The notes under the pieces are model-generated. The model searched no databases, was not told the DNA's origin, and saw only the letters and a program-made list of their open reading frames with translations. From assembly GCF_918797505.1 (NCBI RefSeq), contig NC_092801.1:39548517-39612516 (forward strand): 64,000 nt of DNA. The letters are read 5' to 3'. Source of the stretch: Bemisia tabaci (lineage: Eukaryota; Arthropoda; Insecta; Hemiptera; Aleyrodidae). The stretch's first letter is position 1. Every line of letters starts with the position of its first letter. Below are positions 21,959 through 33,481 of the stretch, piece by piece. Made by a program: the position numbers and the translations under genes.

Positions 21959-22671
21959 TTTAAGGAATTTGCTTCGTGCTATGCAGAAAATTCACTGAAA
22001 TTTGCACAAACTCTGCGCAAACGTTTTCATGTTAAAAATTAAACTGCCCAATTTTTCGGCAAAAATCCAGTTGCCCATCTTGAACGCATCATAATCTCCG
22101 AGCACATAAGGGTCATTTGTTGAATGGTAGGTACTAATTTTGAATCAAACTCAGTATGAAGATAGTTTTTTTTTTTCTCAAAATAGGTAAGCTCAGTGCT
22201 CACTCAAACGTTTTTATAGCCACCGCGAAGAATACAGAAATACCAACATAGTATTTTAATGTTGATAAAATCAAAAGCTCTTGAAGTGATGTGAGGGAGG
22301 CCCGAGGCATTTGATGACAAACTCATTCGCAATCTCAAATTCCGATGAAAACCAGTTCGGAGTTTGAATGGAGAGTGAATACTAACGAACTAGCGCGGCC
22401 AGCGCGCCGGCCCAAAAATGCAAGGAATGTTTGGAATCTCATTCAAATGACGAGTCCTATCGAATGTTTATCCTTTCCTCCTGGAACGAATTTCCCGCAT
22501 TGTTCAGTGCACTTCTTCTCTTTCAACTTGAACTGTGGTAGCGTAATGAGGGGCTTGGAGGCCCAGGCGCGTAAGTGGTTTTTGCTATTTAGAGAAGTAC
22601 GTGTTTGAATTTTCGAAATTAAATGGATTCTCATGGCAAAAATAAATTTCGAATTGACTTTTTGATGCTTA
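21959..22671. other. R-family fragment and other decayed repeat DNA
   Basis: 21960-22085 matches the R-family interior (AAATTTGCACAAACTCTGCG). 22520-22660 resembles 42990-43130 (GTGTTTGAATTTTCGAAATT region). No gene. Confidence 0.4.
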
Positions 22672-23112
22672 AGGTGATTCGATGGACGCCATATTTTGTG
22701 TCAGAACGGCATGCGATATATCGCATCAATTGGTTCCGTTTTTTCAGCTACTCGTCATTTTTCCCTAATTTTGAGATCGCAATTCTGTTGTCAGGAGACT
22801 AAAGCACTCACCTACCAATTTTAAAAAAGAATTTCAACGTAATAAAGGCGTGGTTTTTTTAGAGAGAAAACATCGCATTCGATACTGATATCGAAACTGC
22901 ACTCGAATGCGATATTTTCTCTCTAAAAAACCACGCATCTATTACGTTGAATTTCTTTGTTAAAATTGGTAAGAGAGTGCTTTAGTCTCCTAACAACAGA
23001 ACTGCGATTTCGAAATTGGAGAAAAATGACGCGTAGCTGAAAAAATTGAACCAATTGATGCGAAATATCGCATGCCGTTCTGACATAAAATATGGCGTCC
23101 ATCGAATCACCT
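22672..23112. mobile_element. Mar-1 MITE, TA target duplication
   Basis: AGGTGATTCGATGGACGCCA is mirrored by TGGCGTCCATCGAATCACCT, with TA on both sides (22670-22671, 23113-23114). Nearly the whole 441 bp folds on itself. The TA duplication fits Tc1/mariner derivatives. The second copy is at 62549. Confidence 0.8.
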
Positions 23113-23608
23113 TAAAAATTGGAGTTTGGGAGCTCATTTTTCACAAAATGTGCTTTTACTTGAAAGCGTTAATATTTCAATTTTTTCATAAAGTGCACTA
23201 AAGCGCTTTGTCCTGAAAGCCCTCCAAAGGAACTTTTAACTTTATCGAAAACCGGATAAACGAGTTATATTTGAGTTCATGAATATCTCAATTTTTTTTC
23301 AAAAACTGCACTTATGCACCTTGTTTTTCAAGCCTTTCTAAATAACTTTTAACCTGATGGAAGACAGGATATTTCACCACCTAAAGGGATAAAAGGAAGT
23401 TAAAGCTCACTTTTTGATGTTTTGAACAAGGATTTTAGTTGTGAATGTTTCACAGACTACACTTTCAAACTAGTTTTATTTGATTTCATGAATATCTCAA
23501 TTTTTTGTTTTTTTTTTTTCAAAAATTGCACTTACGCACCTTGTTCTCCAAGCCTCTCAAATAAGACTGGTTTGCTTAACACTTTTCAAATCTCAAAGTG
23601 ACGCACTG
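23113..23608. other. Decayed AT-rich repeat DNA, no gene
   Basis: Imperfect internal repetition of ATGAATATCTCAATTTTTT and GCACCTTGT...AAGCC words (about 23150, 23280, 23490). It resembles 43140-43270. Confidence 0.45.
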
Positions 23609-24020
23609 CACTGAAAAAAAAATCTCGGTGTATATACTAAGAAAAGGGTAAAATTACCAAGAATTCAGAGTTCTATTTGATCCCAGTTTTTTCTTCGTAA
23701 AATTACCATTTATGGAATTGGTAATTTTACCGAGAAATCTCGGCAAAATTATTGAACTTTTTCGGTAATTTCACTGGCCCTTGGTAAAAACGCCAATATT
23801 TTTTATCGGCTGTGGTAGAATTACCGAGATAAAATGGCAAAGTTACCGGGAATCGATTACCAATAAAAGTGGTATTCTTACCTGAAAAAACAGTGAAAAT
23901 ACCGGTTTTTAGGTAAGCTTGCCAGCCTGTCTTGGTAAAATTACAAATAATTGGTAAAAAAGTGAGATGGTAAAGATACCAACGGACCTTGGAAAAAACG
24001 CCGAGAATTTTTTTTCATTG
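23609..24020. mobile_element. CAC-1 MITE
   Basis: CACTGAAAAAAAAATCTCGG at the left, CATTG at the right, flanked by TG on both sides. About 90% similar by eye to the copy at 18170 and in the same orientation. Confidence 0.85.
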
Positions 24021-24791
24021 TGATGACTGCCAACTCGGCTTCTCCCCCCTCCCATCCCACATGGTTATGTCAAATCCAAAAAAGATGGTTGCCAGGAGAC
24101 GAAAGTCTCCCCGTTTCTCCAGAATCATAACCTCCTCACGTGTTTTCTCTGATTCGATATGAACACCTCCACGCCTAATTTCATCAATCCCCAGAGCTAT
24201 AATTACAAATTGAAAGGTCCAAATCTCGCAGCAAAGACTGCACTTAGGACATGCTTGGCATAGCTGAGCACATATTTACCCGCCGGAATTCGTGAGGGGG
24301 ACCCCCTCCCCCTAAATGCCTCCGGAGATGTAGGGCACTATACCGGTTATAATTCAGAAAGCGTGCGTGTCTCGATGCAATGATTGAGCGACAGTGTTGC
24401 CAAGCGAGTGAAAAGCTCTGGCTCTTCATCAGGTGACATTTTCACATTTGAGTGTAATTTACTTTTAAATTGCGATGTTGGTAAGGCTATAACCAGTCTG
24501 ATAAAGGAGGGATTTTTGGTGGTTCGGAAAAGTAATTGGGGTCGGACGGACATTTTAAAGATGTTTTGACATCTATGTTGAAGGGACGGAGGGAGGTGGG
24601 AGAAAATGCGAAAAATGTGGCTACTTAAAATTGATCGAGATACACAGTTTTTGTCGAGGATGTTTTGGTGCCCTGGTCCAATCGTCGTGTGCACATACCG
24701 GCATACCATCGACCAATGTTGTCGAACTGAAGCTTTTAAAGTTTTCCATGAAAAAATTGATTTTTTTTTTAATTTTCCATACACTGAATGA
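24021..24791. other. No gene recognised
   Basis: Open frames on both strands (for example 24347-24784 minus) overlap one another and show no domain or splice structure. Confidence 0.4.
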
Positions 24792-24952
24792 CAGTAGCGA
24801 AGCGTGAATGATTGATTATCGAATCCCCATTTGAAACTATGGTAAAGAATTGATAATTAAGTTAGATAATGAGGTATTGATAAAAATGTTTGTTGCGAAC
24901 ACCCTGACAATCGACCCTTTTCCAAGGGTTAAATGGCGTTACCTTCAGGGCG
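24792..24952. repeat. hAT-1 element, decayed copy
   Basis: CAGTAGCGAAGCGTG at the left and internal ATTGATTATCGA, GAACACCCTGACAATCGACC and AAATGGCGTTACC words follow the copies at 9837 and 59415. The right end has decayed. Confidence 0.55.
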
Positions 24953-26110
24953 GCATGAAACGTAAGGAAGAAATGAAAGATTGGAAATTTCAATGAAATA
25001 TTTCATGAAATTTCACGACGCAAAAATATTTCATATGTTTCAGGGGCTAAAGTGTGCAACCCGCACCCAGTCAAACAAAAATTGAAGAAAGTCACAATTT
25101 TTACATTTTCGAAACATGAAAAGGAACCGGTATTTTTCAATTTCTTTCAAAAATTTCTAAAATTTATTTTTCATAAAATTTTGCAACCTTAGTTACGCTA
25201 CGCCTAAAATACCAGTTTAGAGTGTTACAGAGCTTTGAAAATTTCATTGGGAAAAATGTTGAACTCTATCAATTCGGAATCAATATACAATCGCTTGGCA
25301 TCTTGCGAGTTACATTTTGTAACACGGAATGAGCATTTCATTTGATTCAAAATGCAAAACTTTTCATTACATTTGAACCTGCCTGAAGAGTGTAACAGGC
25401 AAAAGCAATAAATTCAATTAATTCTATACGAAACACTTTTAGTCTGAACTTTGTGAAGGAACCAAATTTCAGTTTTAAGTTTCTTTATCGCTTTTCCCCC
25501 TTTTTTTAGTGATACCATTCCGGAAAATTTTGCAAAGCCAACCATAGAAAAACACCTATCGTGCATTTAGGTCTGTAAAATGTTTTAAATTACACCCAGT
25601 TTATTTAAATTTTTTTTAAAAAAAAATGGCAAATGAAAAAAGAAACCCTGAGGCAGTTGCATATTGTTAGCTACGGTTTAAAAATTGCATATCTCTATTA
25701 CAGCATGTATGTCAAAATCTCCGATCATGCTTCATTTTCCTCGAAAATATCCAACCAAAATGTCTCCTTTAAGTCTCTGAATGGAGAAGTCTTTGGGTGC
25801 TTTAAGTCTATGTGAATGAGCAAAACACAAAAAAATTTGAGGAAAGGTAAAAGTTCAGTTTTTGTTTTCTTCAAAGTGAAACAATAAAACATAAGCAGCA
25901 ATTTGCAACGTGGCAATCAGAAGTACACATTTTTTTACTTTAACCATCCAAGGGGAACTTCGCAATGTTATTGGAAATGAAATTTGGCAACAACACAGCG
26001 AAATTCCTCGCATAATTTGCGCGATTCAACTGGCGAATCTGATGTGCCCCTGGTCCTCGTGGTCCGGAACGTCCTCCTTACCTCACGCCAAGTTATGTAA
26101 TCGTCGTGAC
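24953..26110. other. hAT-4-like remnant, otherwise no gene
   Basis: 24953-25195 holds GAAATATTTCATGAAATTTC and a TTTTGCAACC end, like the hAT-4 element at 5321. The remainder is AT-rich with no coding signal. Confidence 0.4.
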
Positions 26111-26114
26111 AATT

Positions 26115-26209
26115 GTTCATTAAGAAATGAGCCCTGAGATCCATAAGAATACATTCATAATACGGTTCACGTCATAATGCACATAGTTCTATTTGGCAGA
26201 AATACGTCC
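26115..26209. mobile_element. GGA-1 MITE with internal deletion
   Basis: AATT (26111-26114) is followed directly by a shortened left arm and then GAGCCCTGAGATCC...AGAAATACGTCC, with AATT after it. About 27 bases of the left arm are missing, yet both flanking AATT copies remain. Confidence 0.65.
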
Positions 26210-26346
26210 AATTTGAACGTGTTATGTCAAATGAGTCGATTATTCTCAAAAAGGCTTAAACTCCGAGTAAGCAAGAGATCTGATAGCCCCGATATATATG
26301 AACAAGGCGAACCAAGGCTCAAAAGCATTTGCCACCTACTGCCAAT

Positions 26347-26622
26347 CAGCGGGCCGATTATTGAAACTGATAGACAAAGCGATAGACAAAGAAGACATAG
26401 AGAGTATAGAGCGATCCTATTGGTTGACATGATTGGATCTTATAGACTAAGGAAGAAAATGATGGACTAACTGTCAGGTTTCTCGTGGGTTGCCGTTCGT
26501 TAATCCATTACCTACCTCCCATGTCCATTGCTACCACTCACTTCCACCAATAGGATCCCTCCAAATCCCTTTGTCGTCTTTGTCTATAGCTTTGTCTATA
26601 AGTTTCAATAATCAGCCCGCTG
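26347..26622. repeat. CAGCGGG-family hairpin element, copy A
   Basis: CAGCGGGCCGATTATTGAAA at the left, TTTCAATAATCAGCCCGCTG at the right. The arms carry GATAGACAAAGCGATAGACA and CCAATAGGATCCCTCC. 276 bp. Superfamily unknown. Confidence 0.75.
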
Positions 26623-26693
26623 GTATATGTCGTCCATACAATTTAATGCTTTCCTGGGCTCATGCCAATGTGTAGTTACGTCCTTTTGCCAGC

Positions 26694-26970
26694 CAGCGGG
26701 GCGATTATTGAAACTGATAGACAAAGCGATAGACAAAGATGACATAGGGGGTATAAAGCAATTCTATTGGTTGAAATGGGTGGTTCTCATCGACTAAGGG
26801 GGAAAATGATAGACTAACTGTCGGGTTTCTCGTGGGTTGCCGTTACTTAGTCGATTACCTACCTCCTTTGTCCATTGCAACAACCCGTTTCCACCAATAG
26901 GATCCCTCCAAATCCCTTTTGTCGTCTTTGTCTATCGCTTTATCTATCAGTTTCAATAATCGGTCCGCAG
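26694..26970. repeat. CAGCGGG-family hairpin element, copy B
   Basis: Same structure and nearly the same length (277 bp) as the copy 72 bases upstream. The right end is CAATAATCGGTCCGCAG. Two nearly intact copies lie in direct succession. Confidence 0.75.
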
Positions 26971-27269
26971 GCGACGAATTAATGTGGCAGTAAGAATGTC
27001 ATATTTGCTGTATTTTCATTCTTGTATTCATCTAAAAAAAAGGAAAAACATTACAATCGCAACATCACAGGATCGTAATTACAATTAGTAAGTACGCATG
27101 AAAGGTTTAGGGCGTAAACAATTGTTCATGCTACCACGAGAGGAGCATACGATCAGATGTTCTTCGTTGCATGAGGGTGAATGGGTCCATATATGAGAGG
27201 GGTTATTCGCAACTCTTTATCCCGCTGTGTGCACAAACATTCAAATTAAAATATGGGAGCCGAATGGAC

Positions 27270-27490
27270 CTATTGCAAACTTCAGCTGGATCAAAAAGAA
27301 GAGTTGTTGTTAAACAGAAAGTATCTCATAAATCACGATGATCGCATCAGGAAAGTTGGATATACACTCCAAACTTCACAATCTGCGTAAGAAATATGAG
27401 TTTTTTGAAGCTTCCCGCTTCCAAAATGATCCTACGGCACGGGTGAACATTTTGTAAGAAGAGTCGTCCCATCCAACCCTTAAGAGGACC
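27270..27490. repeat. W-family repeat, copy 1
   Basis: Shares TTGCAAACTTCAGCTGGATC, AATCACGATGATCGCA, CAATCTGCGTAAGAAA and AAGAGTCGTCCCATCCAACC with 27738-27965. Parts occur inverted at 28435-28675. The minus-strand frame ending in VGWDDSS is a translation of this repeat. Confidence 0.6.
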
Positions 27491-27737
27491 CTGCGATCCG
27501 ATGTGTTCCTCCTTGACGCCAGAAATCCGAGTTTTGTCCCGCGCACAAACAAGTGTTGTGCATCGTCAACCTTATAACAACCACGATCCACCAGGTGTGA
27601 TGCAATTATATCAACTTCCAAGTAGCTCAAAGTACATAGGTGCAGATTCGAAGGAGCATTCAATATCCACAGCGCTTCTCCGATCGATTGTTAGTAAACT
27701 TCACGACAATTGAGCTTCACCAGGCATGATGCAAAAG

Positions 27738-27965
27738 GCCTGTTGCCAACTTCAGCTAGAGCGAAAAAAAAACCGTTCCTTCTGGAAGATGGCTCAAAAA
27801 TCACGATGAGTGCAGCGAGAAAGTCTAACATACACTCCTAACTTCACAATCTATCTGCGTGGGAAACGTGCGTTTTTTTTTAAGCTTCCCGCTTCAAAAA
27901 CGAAACCAAGGCACTGGTGAACGTTTTGCAAGAGGAGTCGTCCCATCCAACCCTTACACACCAGG
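27738..27965. repeat. W-family repeat, copy 2
   Basis: Direct repeat of 27270-27490 at a distance of about 470 bases. Confidence 0.6.
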
Positions 27966-28065
27966 ATAGTACACAATATTCAACATGGCTGACGCCTCCC
28001 CGCGCAAATCGTGAGGAAGCACCATGGTCTTTATTAATGCAAGGAAAATGTAAATATAAACTCGC

Positions 28066-28342
28066 CAGCGGGCCGATTATTAACATTGATAGGTAAAGCC
28101 ATAGACAAAGACGACAAAAGGGATTTGAAGGGATCCTATTGGTGGAAGCAGGTGGTGGCAATGGACATGGGAGGTAGGTAATGGACTAACTAACGGCAAC
28201 CCATTAAAGACCCGACAGTTAGTCCATCATTTTCTCCCTCAGTCTATGAGAACCAACCACGTCAACCAATAAGATCGCTCCATACTCCCTATGTCTTCTT
28301 TGTCTATTACTTTGTCGATCAGTTTCAATAATCGCCCTGCAG
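28066..28342. repeat. CAGCGGG-family hairpin element, copy C
   Basis: CAGCGGGCCGATTATTAACA at the left, TTTCAATAATCGCCCTGCAG at the right. Inverted relative to the copies at 26.3-26.9 kb. Confidence 0.75.
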
Positions 28343-28434
28343 CAGTAATCGATTCCGTCTTGTCCCGTGCGGTTTGGCGGGTTGACGTCGGCCGTTTTGA
28401 ATATTGTGTAGCATCCTGGTGCACAAGGGTAGGA

Positions 28435-28675
28435 TGGAACAACTCCTGTTACGACAAATTTTCACCTGTGCCGTAGTATCGGAACGTATGAACGTACGTA
28501 TGGAGGACGTAGTATTATGAACCGCGAAGCTCAGAAAAACGCATACATTTCTTGCGTAGATTCTGAAGTTAGGTGTGTATTTCAGACTTTTCCAAGGCGC
28601 TGATAGTGATTTTTGAGCCATTTTGTAAAACAATAACTATCTTTTATGCTCTAGCTACAGTTTGCAACAGGTCTA
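28435..28675. repeat. W-family repeat, inverted copy
   Basis: Carries the reverse complement of W words (TTCACCTGTGCCGTAGTATC, GCGTAGATTCTGAAGTTAGG, AGTGATTTTTGAGCCATTTT). Together with 27738-27965 it forms an inverted pair around the CAGCGGG copy C. Confidence 0.55.
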
Positions 28676-28934
28676 TTTCAACATTAAATATACAGACATG
28701 GAAAAGCTTCTGGAATGGGATCTTGAGTTGAATAAACTCTCATTATCCTAGAATTTTTCAATAATGGATATGGAGATTTTCAGATTAATCCTAAACTTCG
28801 CACTATTTTTTGTGAGAAATTTTATATTATGAACACCCCCGTGTAAAATTCTCTTCTTGTTCAGACAGCAAGAGTCTTCGGTAAAAAATACAAGCCTAAG
28901 CATTGCTAACACAAACCTTCATCCTTCACCTTCA

Positions 28935-29178
28935 GGCCAAAGTATCACAAGCGCCATGCGTCGTTTAGAAATTTCCGCCATCATTTTATTTTTTCACAGA
29001 GAAATTGCGGGTTGAATCTGTTTGAAAATGTCACTGAATTTTATCGGCAGCAGAGAGAAAATTCGGTAGAAGTTTCGGACAGCTTCCTAAAACAATTACT
29101 GTGTAAAAAAAAATACAATGACAGCGGAGATATTTAACCGTCGCATGGCGCTTGATACATTTGCCGGAAAGTGACGAA
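28935..29178. repeat. V-family hairpin element
   Basis: AAGCGCCATGCGTCGTTTAG and CCGTCGCATGGCGCTTGATA form inverted arms around AGAGAAATTGCGGG and CAATTACTGTGT. The copy at 49443 is very similar; a half copy is at 40480-40610. Confidence 0.65.
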
Positions 29179-29263
29179 GCTTTGATTAATTGGACCGCAG
29201 CCTAATTCGGCCGTACTAAGGAAAAACGCCGTACGAACATTCGAGTTTGTTTGAACAAATCGT

Positions 29264-29490
29264 GTTTCCCGACATACGCTCTTCTGCACTTTCACCATCG
29301 ATTAGTACCTAACACATAGCGGTGGCATGCTGCCAGCGCGAAACGCGCATTAGCGCCTACAAACCTAAGGGGATACTTCAAGCATTGCGCGGAACGCGCA
29401 TTGGTGCCTACAAACCTAAGGGGATACTTCAAGCATTGCCCAATGCGTGAAGTATCCCTGTTGGAGGTTTGTGGGCGCTAGTCACAAAAC
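29264..29490. repeat. GTAGG-family element
   Basis: Two direct units of CGCATTRGYGCCTACAAACC followed by an inverted arm (GCGTGAAGTATCCCTGTTGG). The left 50 bases are repeated at 51574, so the repeat extends beyond the palindrome. Confidence 0.65.
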
Positions 29491-29509
29491 AAGTGCGCGG
29501 ACAAAAAAT

Positions 29510-29763
29510 CAACTAGTCGGTGCTTAGGAAAAGATACATTCCTCTCCTGAGCACTTTTTGCTTGGGAGAGAAAACATTTCTCTCGTTAGCAAATACTCGA
29601 TGCAGGGAGGAGAAATGTTTTCGCTCCGGAGCAACTAATTGGTGCTTAGGATAAGATACATTTCTCTCCTGAGCATTAAATTTTTACTTGGGAGAGAAAA
29701 CATCTCTCTCCCCTTCATCGAGCATTTTCTTATGAGAGAAATGTTTTCTCTCCCGAGCAACTA
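29510..29763. repeat. Tandem pair of about 125-bp units with internal inverted words
   Basis: Unit 1 (29510-29631) and unit 2 (29632-29763) both run CAACTARTYGGTGCTTAGGA ... GAGAAATGTTTTC ... GAGCAACTAATT. Each contains GGGAGAGAAAAC and its inverse, so each can fold. Confidence 0.6.
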
Positions 29764-30096
29764 ATTAAATTATAGGAAATGAATCGAAACAGCCGCTATT
29801 TCATTTCCGCTCAGTCTGTATTGATTTACGAGAAATTTAATTTTGCTCATGCTAAGTTCCTGCATCAAATGACTTTTAAAGGAGATTTATTTTCCAGAAT
29901 TTCCGATTCTTGCATCGATTTGGGAAACTGAGAAGACACATTTGATGCATAGATGTACGCCTGTGACTCCTATTGCAAGCGAAAAGCTTTCAGAAGCAAC
30001 CAATCGTGCTCCGAAGCCATTCCAATCGTCATCACGGTTATTGAAGGAGAAACGAACTCTGCAAAATGAGAGACACGCGGTAAGGACGTAAATACT

Positions 30097-30346
30097 ACCG
30101 TGCTAGGGGAGAACGCCGTATGAACATTTGAGAGTTGTCAAATTTCCTTCGATAAAATGTTAATTTTTGAGGAAAGTTATGAATGTTTCCCTTAAAATTT
30201 TAAGGACCTCTAGGTGATACAGCGACCAAAATTACCTGCAAAAAGGGAAGGAAAATATTCATAAGTTTAACGGGGAATTCGTGTTTTATCGAAGAAAATT
30301 TGGCAACGCCTGAAGGTTCATAAGGCGTTTTTCCTTACCACGGCAG
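30097..30346. repeat. GCCG-family element, intact copy
   Basis: CCGTGCTAGGGGAGAACGCC at the left, GGCGTTTTTCCTTACCACGG at the right. The centre GGAAAGTTATGAATGTTTCC and AAATTTGGCAACGCCTGAAG is conserved. It abuts the GGA-2 copy at 30351. Confidence 0.7.
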
Positions 30347-30350
30347 AATT

Positions 30351-30571
30351 GGATTGCATTTTGCGAAAAGGAACCACGAGTATTGCAATGTTGCTAAGAT
30401 TGTGCAACTTCTTTTGTCTTGGAAAAAAAAACCTGATTATACATTGGCAGTTTCTATTTTATTCGTTGAAAACTGAGAATCCAAGACAGAACTTACCATG
30501 TAAATTTCATATTTTTCATGATCTCAATTATTTTACTGCAATGGATGAATTTGCACAATCCTAGCCACATT
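30351..30571. mobile_element. GGA-2 element, right end replaced by a CAC-1 MITE
   Basis: AATT (30347-30350), then GGATTGCATTTTGCGAAAAG. The family sequence runs to GCACAATCCTAGCCACATT, where the CAC-1 element begins. The expected terminal arm does not resume clearly after it. Confidence 0.6.
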
Positions 30572-30987
30572 CACTGAAAAAAAATTCTCGGCGTTTTTAC
30601 CAAGGTCCGTTGGTACCTTTACCATCTCACTTTTTTTACCAATTATTGGTAATTTTACCAAGACAGACTGGTAAGCTTACCTAAAAACAGGTATTTTTAC
30701 TGTTTTTTTTTCAGGTAAGAATACCACTTTTATTGGTAATCAATTCCCGGTGATTTGCCATTTTATCTCGGTAACTCTACCACAGTCGATAAAAAATATT
30801 GGCGTTTTTACCAAGGTCCAGTAAAATTACTGAGAAAGTTCAATAATTTTGCCGAGATTTCTCGGTAAAATTACCAATTCCATAAATGGTAATTTTACCA
30901 AGAAAAAACTGGGTTCAAATAGAACCCTGAATTCTTGGTAATTTTACCCTTTTCTTAGTAAATACACCGAGATTTTTTTTTTCAGTG
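30572..30987. mobile_element. CAC-1 MITE, inverted
   Basis: CACTGAAAAAAAATTCTCGG to TTTTTTTTTCAGTG, 416 bp, in the opposite orientation to the copies at 18170 and 23609. The flanking dinucleotides differ (TT, CA). Confidence 0.85.
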
Positions 30988-32414
30988 CAGAATCCCAATG
31001 ACCGAAAACTTTCGTGTTCCACAAACCGAAGTGTTTTCGTGCGCGGCAACAGCGCGAAGCGCGTCGGTGGAAAATCGGGTGTAGACCGAAGGAGGCATAA
31101 GCCATCAAAACACGGGTTCTCGGGTACCGGCTACTTGGCGGATCGGATAATGTAAACGAGTGCTGTTGCTGTTGATAGTCGCCTTTCTCTCTCGCCGAGG
31201 TGGGACGGGGTTCTGTCGGGGGGTCGTCTGCCGACCAGCCCGGTGAATCAGCGCCGGCTGGGGCCCGACCAAAGAGGATCAGTTCACGATCAGACGCCGA
31301 CACCGAAGCCTCGCGCCGCGAATTCGGTTCCACTTCGGTTTCGCGCGCTTGGATCACGTTGCGTCATCCGCGAAGCTCTCTCTAACACGCTCCGTTTTTT
31401 AACCCCAAAGGTGCTATAGATTGGATCCTACGAACTGACTGAAAAAAGTGTCGCTCGTTGCGTTATTCGTTTTTGAAGGAGCTTTGCACATTTTCTCGAG
31501 ACGCTCAGTTTTTTCAACTTCAGAATGTGCTATCCGTAAAATCCTACGAACTGACTGAAAAAAGTGTCGCACGTTGCGTTATTTCTTTTCGAAGGAGCTT
31601 TGGACATTTTTTGAGGCGCTTTGTTTCTTTGGCTCCGAGAACAAAATTGGATGCGAACCTTGTCGACTGATTTGAAAAAAAGTGTCGCATTCCACGTGCG
31701 CGAATTGCCAGTGATTGGTGTGTTACTGCCGAACAAGTATCGATAATTTTGTGTCCTAACACGTACATCCGTCTTCATAATTTGAAACTTCGGTTTAATG
31801 TGACATTTTTTCTTCAAAATTTGAATTTATGCACCTCCAAGCTGTTTCAACGGACGACATCACTGCCATATATTATGCTGTGATTCGATTCGAAATATTA
31901 AATAAGTTTATTTTGTAAAAAAAAAATTGGACTGTTTTCGCAATCGGTCAACGATACGTGCTTTAGGTGAAAATTAATAAAAAAAAATTCTGCAGAATTC
32001 ATAAAAACAATTTGAACGTATTTGCCTCCTGTGAAATTTTTTGAGGTGTGTAATTTAAATTTTAATTGTGACCTGTGTTGATGTCTACATTGTCTCCCGT
32101 TGTTTTGGAGTCTTGTGCGTGCTCGACTCATTTCAAAGAATAAATTTCCACTCTCGAAAAAATTGAAAACAATTGTCTCATTTTTCAAGAACTGCACTGC
32201 CATCCGTTCCTGCTAACTTCAATCCCTGCAACAATAGGTCTCAATCATAAAAAGACCTAAAAAGAAGTGGTAAATATCTTCAAAATCTGTGAGTTTCCAT
32301 CTACAACTGCAATGTAAATTACTCGCACCAAACTTTTTTCGAAGGAGAATCCGAAAATATTTCCCACGAGGGTTTTTTTTGTAACTTCAAAAATGTAAAC
32401 CTAACGTCTCGCAG
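30988..32414 (+). promoter_or_regulatory. Putative promoter and 5'UTR region of the ETS gene
   Basis: 31020-31390 is the GC-richest stretch near the gene and has many CpGs. It is followed by a tandem repeat (31395-31705) and by AT-rich DNA up to AACGTCTCGCAG at 32403-32414. That CAG is a plausible splice acceptor 15 bases before the ATG, so an upstream non-coding exon probably exists here. The start site itself cannot be fixed. A 137-residue minus-strand frame (30944-31357) overlaps and looks like a GC artefact. Confidence 0.4.
31395..31705. repeat. Tandem repeat, about 112-bp period, 2.8 units
   Basis: Units start near 31395, 31506 and 31621. Units 1 and 2 share TCCTACGAACTGACTGAAAA, AAGTGTCGC, GTTGCGTTATT and GAAGGAGCTTTG. 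Unit 3 is shorter and more diverged (ACTGATTTGAAAAAAAGTGT). Confidence 0.7.
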
Positions 32415-32429
32415 AACCAAATCCACACC

Positions 32430-33429
32430 ATGGAAAATTTCACGTCACAAACTTTCTCAACCGAAGAGACATTCTCTTCCACCGAGCTCGAAAACATCGT
32501 CTTAAAGACGAACAAATTCAACGATTGCGGAGGGGGCCTGGTCAAAATCAAGCGAGGAATCTCCAGCGAGAGTGGCTACCAATCCTCGCCCAGTTTCGAG
32601 AACCTCCAATCCCTGGCCGACGAGGACAGCCCCCGCGGATCCCCAGCATCGAACCCAAGACCCGATTCGGTCCTCGAACCCCTAACTACCTACTCAAACC
32701 CCCAGTCATTCTACCAAAGTGCCAACGAAAGCGTTCAAAACGCCGCTCAAAACTTCAACGATGATGAAATCATCGGTTGGAAGGACACTTTCGACGTTCT
32801 GAACATTCTAAGGAGTGAATATAATAACGTAACCTGTAGTAACTATGACGTTGAAACCGTGCAAAGGCTACGCGATGACGTCCAAAGGTACGACGAAACT
32901 ATCCAACAACTCCCTAGTCCAGAACTCACCGATTTATCTAATTGTAAGGGTGTGCAGAATTTGGATCCCCGGGGGGACCCACCGTCATATCCGGGTCTCC
33001 CGACCGAGAGCGATCTGCGCTACGATTCGGGGTTCGAATGCGAGCGATCCGATTGCTCTAGTCCACTCGGTGACGCTAATTATAGACTGATTTCCTGTGA
33101 TCTTTCCGATATCTCTATGAATCTCATCCGGATGCCTGATGATTTCGAGTACAAAAACTGTGATAAGGACTTCTCGGTGAGCTCGCCGGCTACGTCGCTG
33201 ACGTCATCGTTGGAGGAGCACTGCCAGCGGATATCCACCCCTTCGTCGGTTTCCGTTTCCGGGTCAACGCGTCCGCAGTCGGCGATGACCGTTTCCGGGG
33301 ACGACTGCCCCCCGGCTTCGAACCAGAGTTTCCAGCTCCCTGAGACCCCCTCGTCGATGGACGTTGACGATGCCGTCAACGAAGACAAAGAGGAGACTGA
33401 AGACCAGCGAGAAGTGTTTGTTCCTACTG
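32430..33429 (+). CDS. ETS-family transcription factor, first coding exon (Ets98B/D-ETS-4-like?)
   Basis: The longest open frame in the window: 333 codons plus one base. ATG at 32430 sits in CACACCATGG, a good eukaryotic start, just after a possible acceptor (32403-32414). The exon ends CCTACTG followed by GTGAGT, a consensus donor, so it closes in phase 1. That single G joins AC at 43633 to make Asp, linking it to the Pointed-domain exon. Read alone the frame stops three codons into the intron. The protein is acidic and rich in Ser, Pro, Thr and Asn (for example SSESGYQSSPSF at about residue 45, DSGFECERSDCSSP at about 200). It has no folded domain I can name, as is usual for the N-terminal regulatory or activation region of insect ETS proteins. 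GC content is well above the surrounding DNA. The ETS assignment comes from the next exon; subfamily is uncertain. Confidence 0.8.
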
Positions 33430-33481
33430 GTGAGTAGCCTGATTTTATGTATCGTATAGGAGCCTATTTTTACCCGTGGTG

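Noticed and set aside
24347..24784. 145-residue minus-strand frame
   Set aside because: Overlaps equally long frames on the + strand, has no domain and no supporting splice sites.
30944..31357. 137-residue frame on the minus strand
   Set aside because: It lies in the GC-rich promoter region, overlaps the CAC-1 MITE end and has no domain. Long frames are expected by chance in GC-rich DNA.
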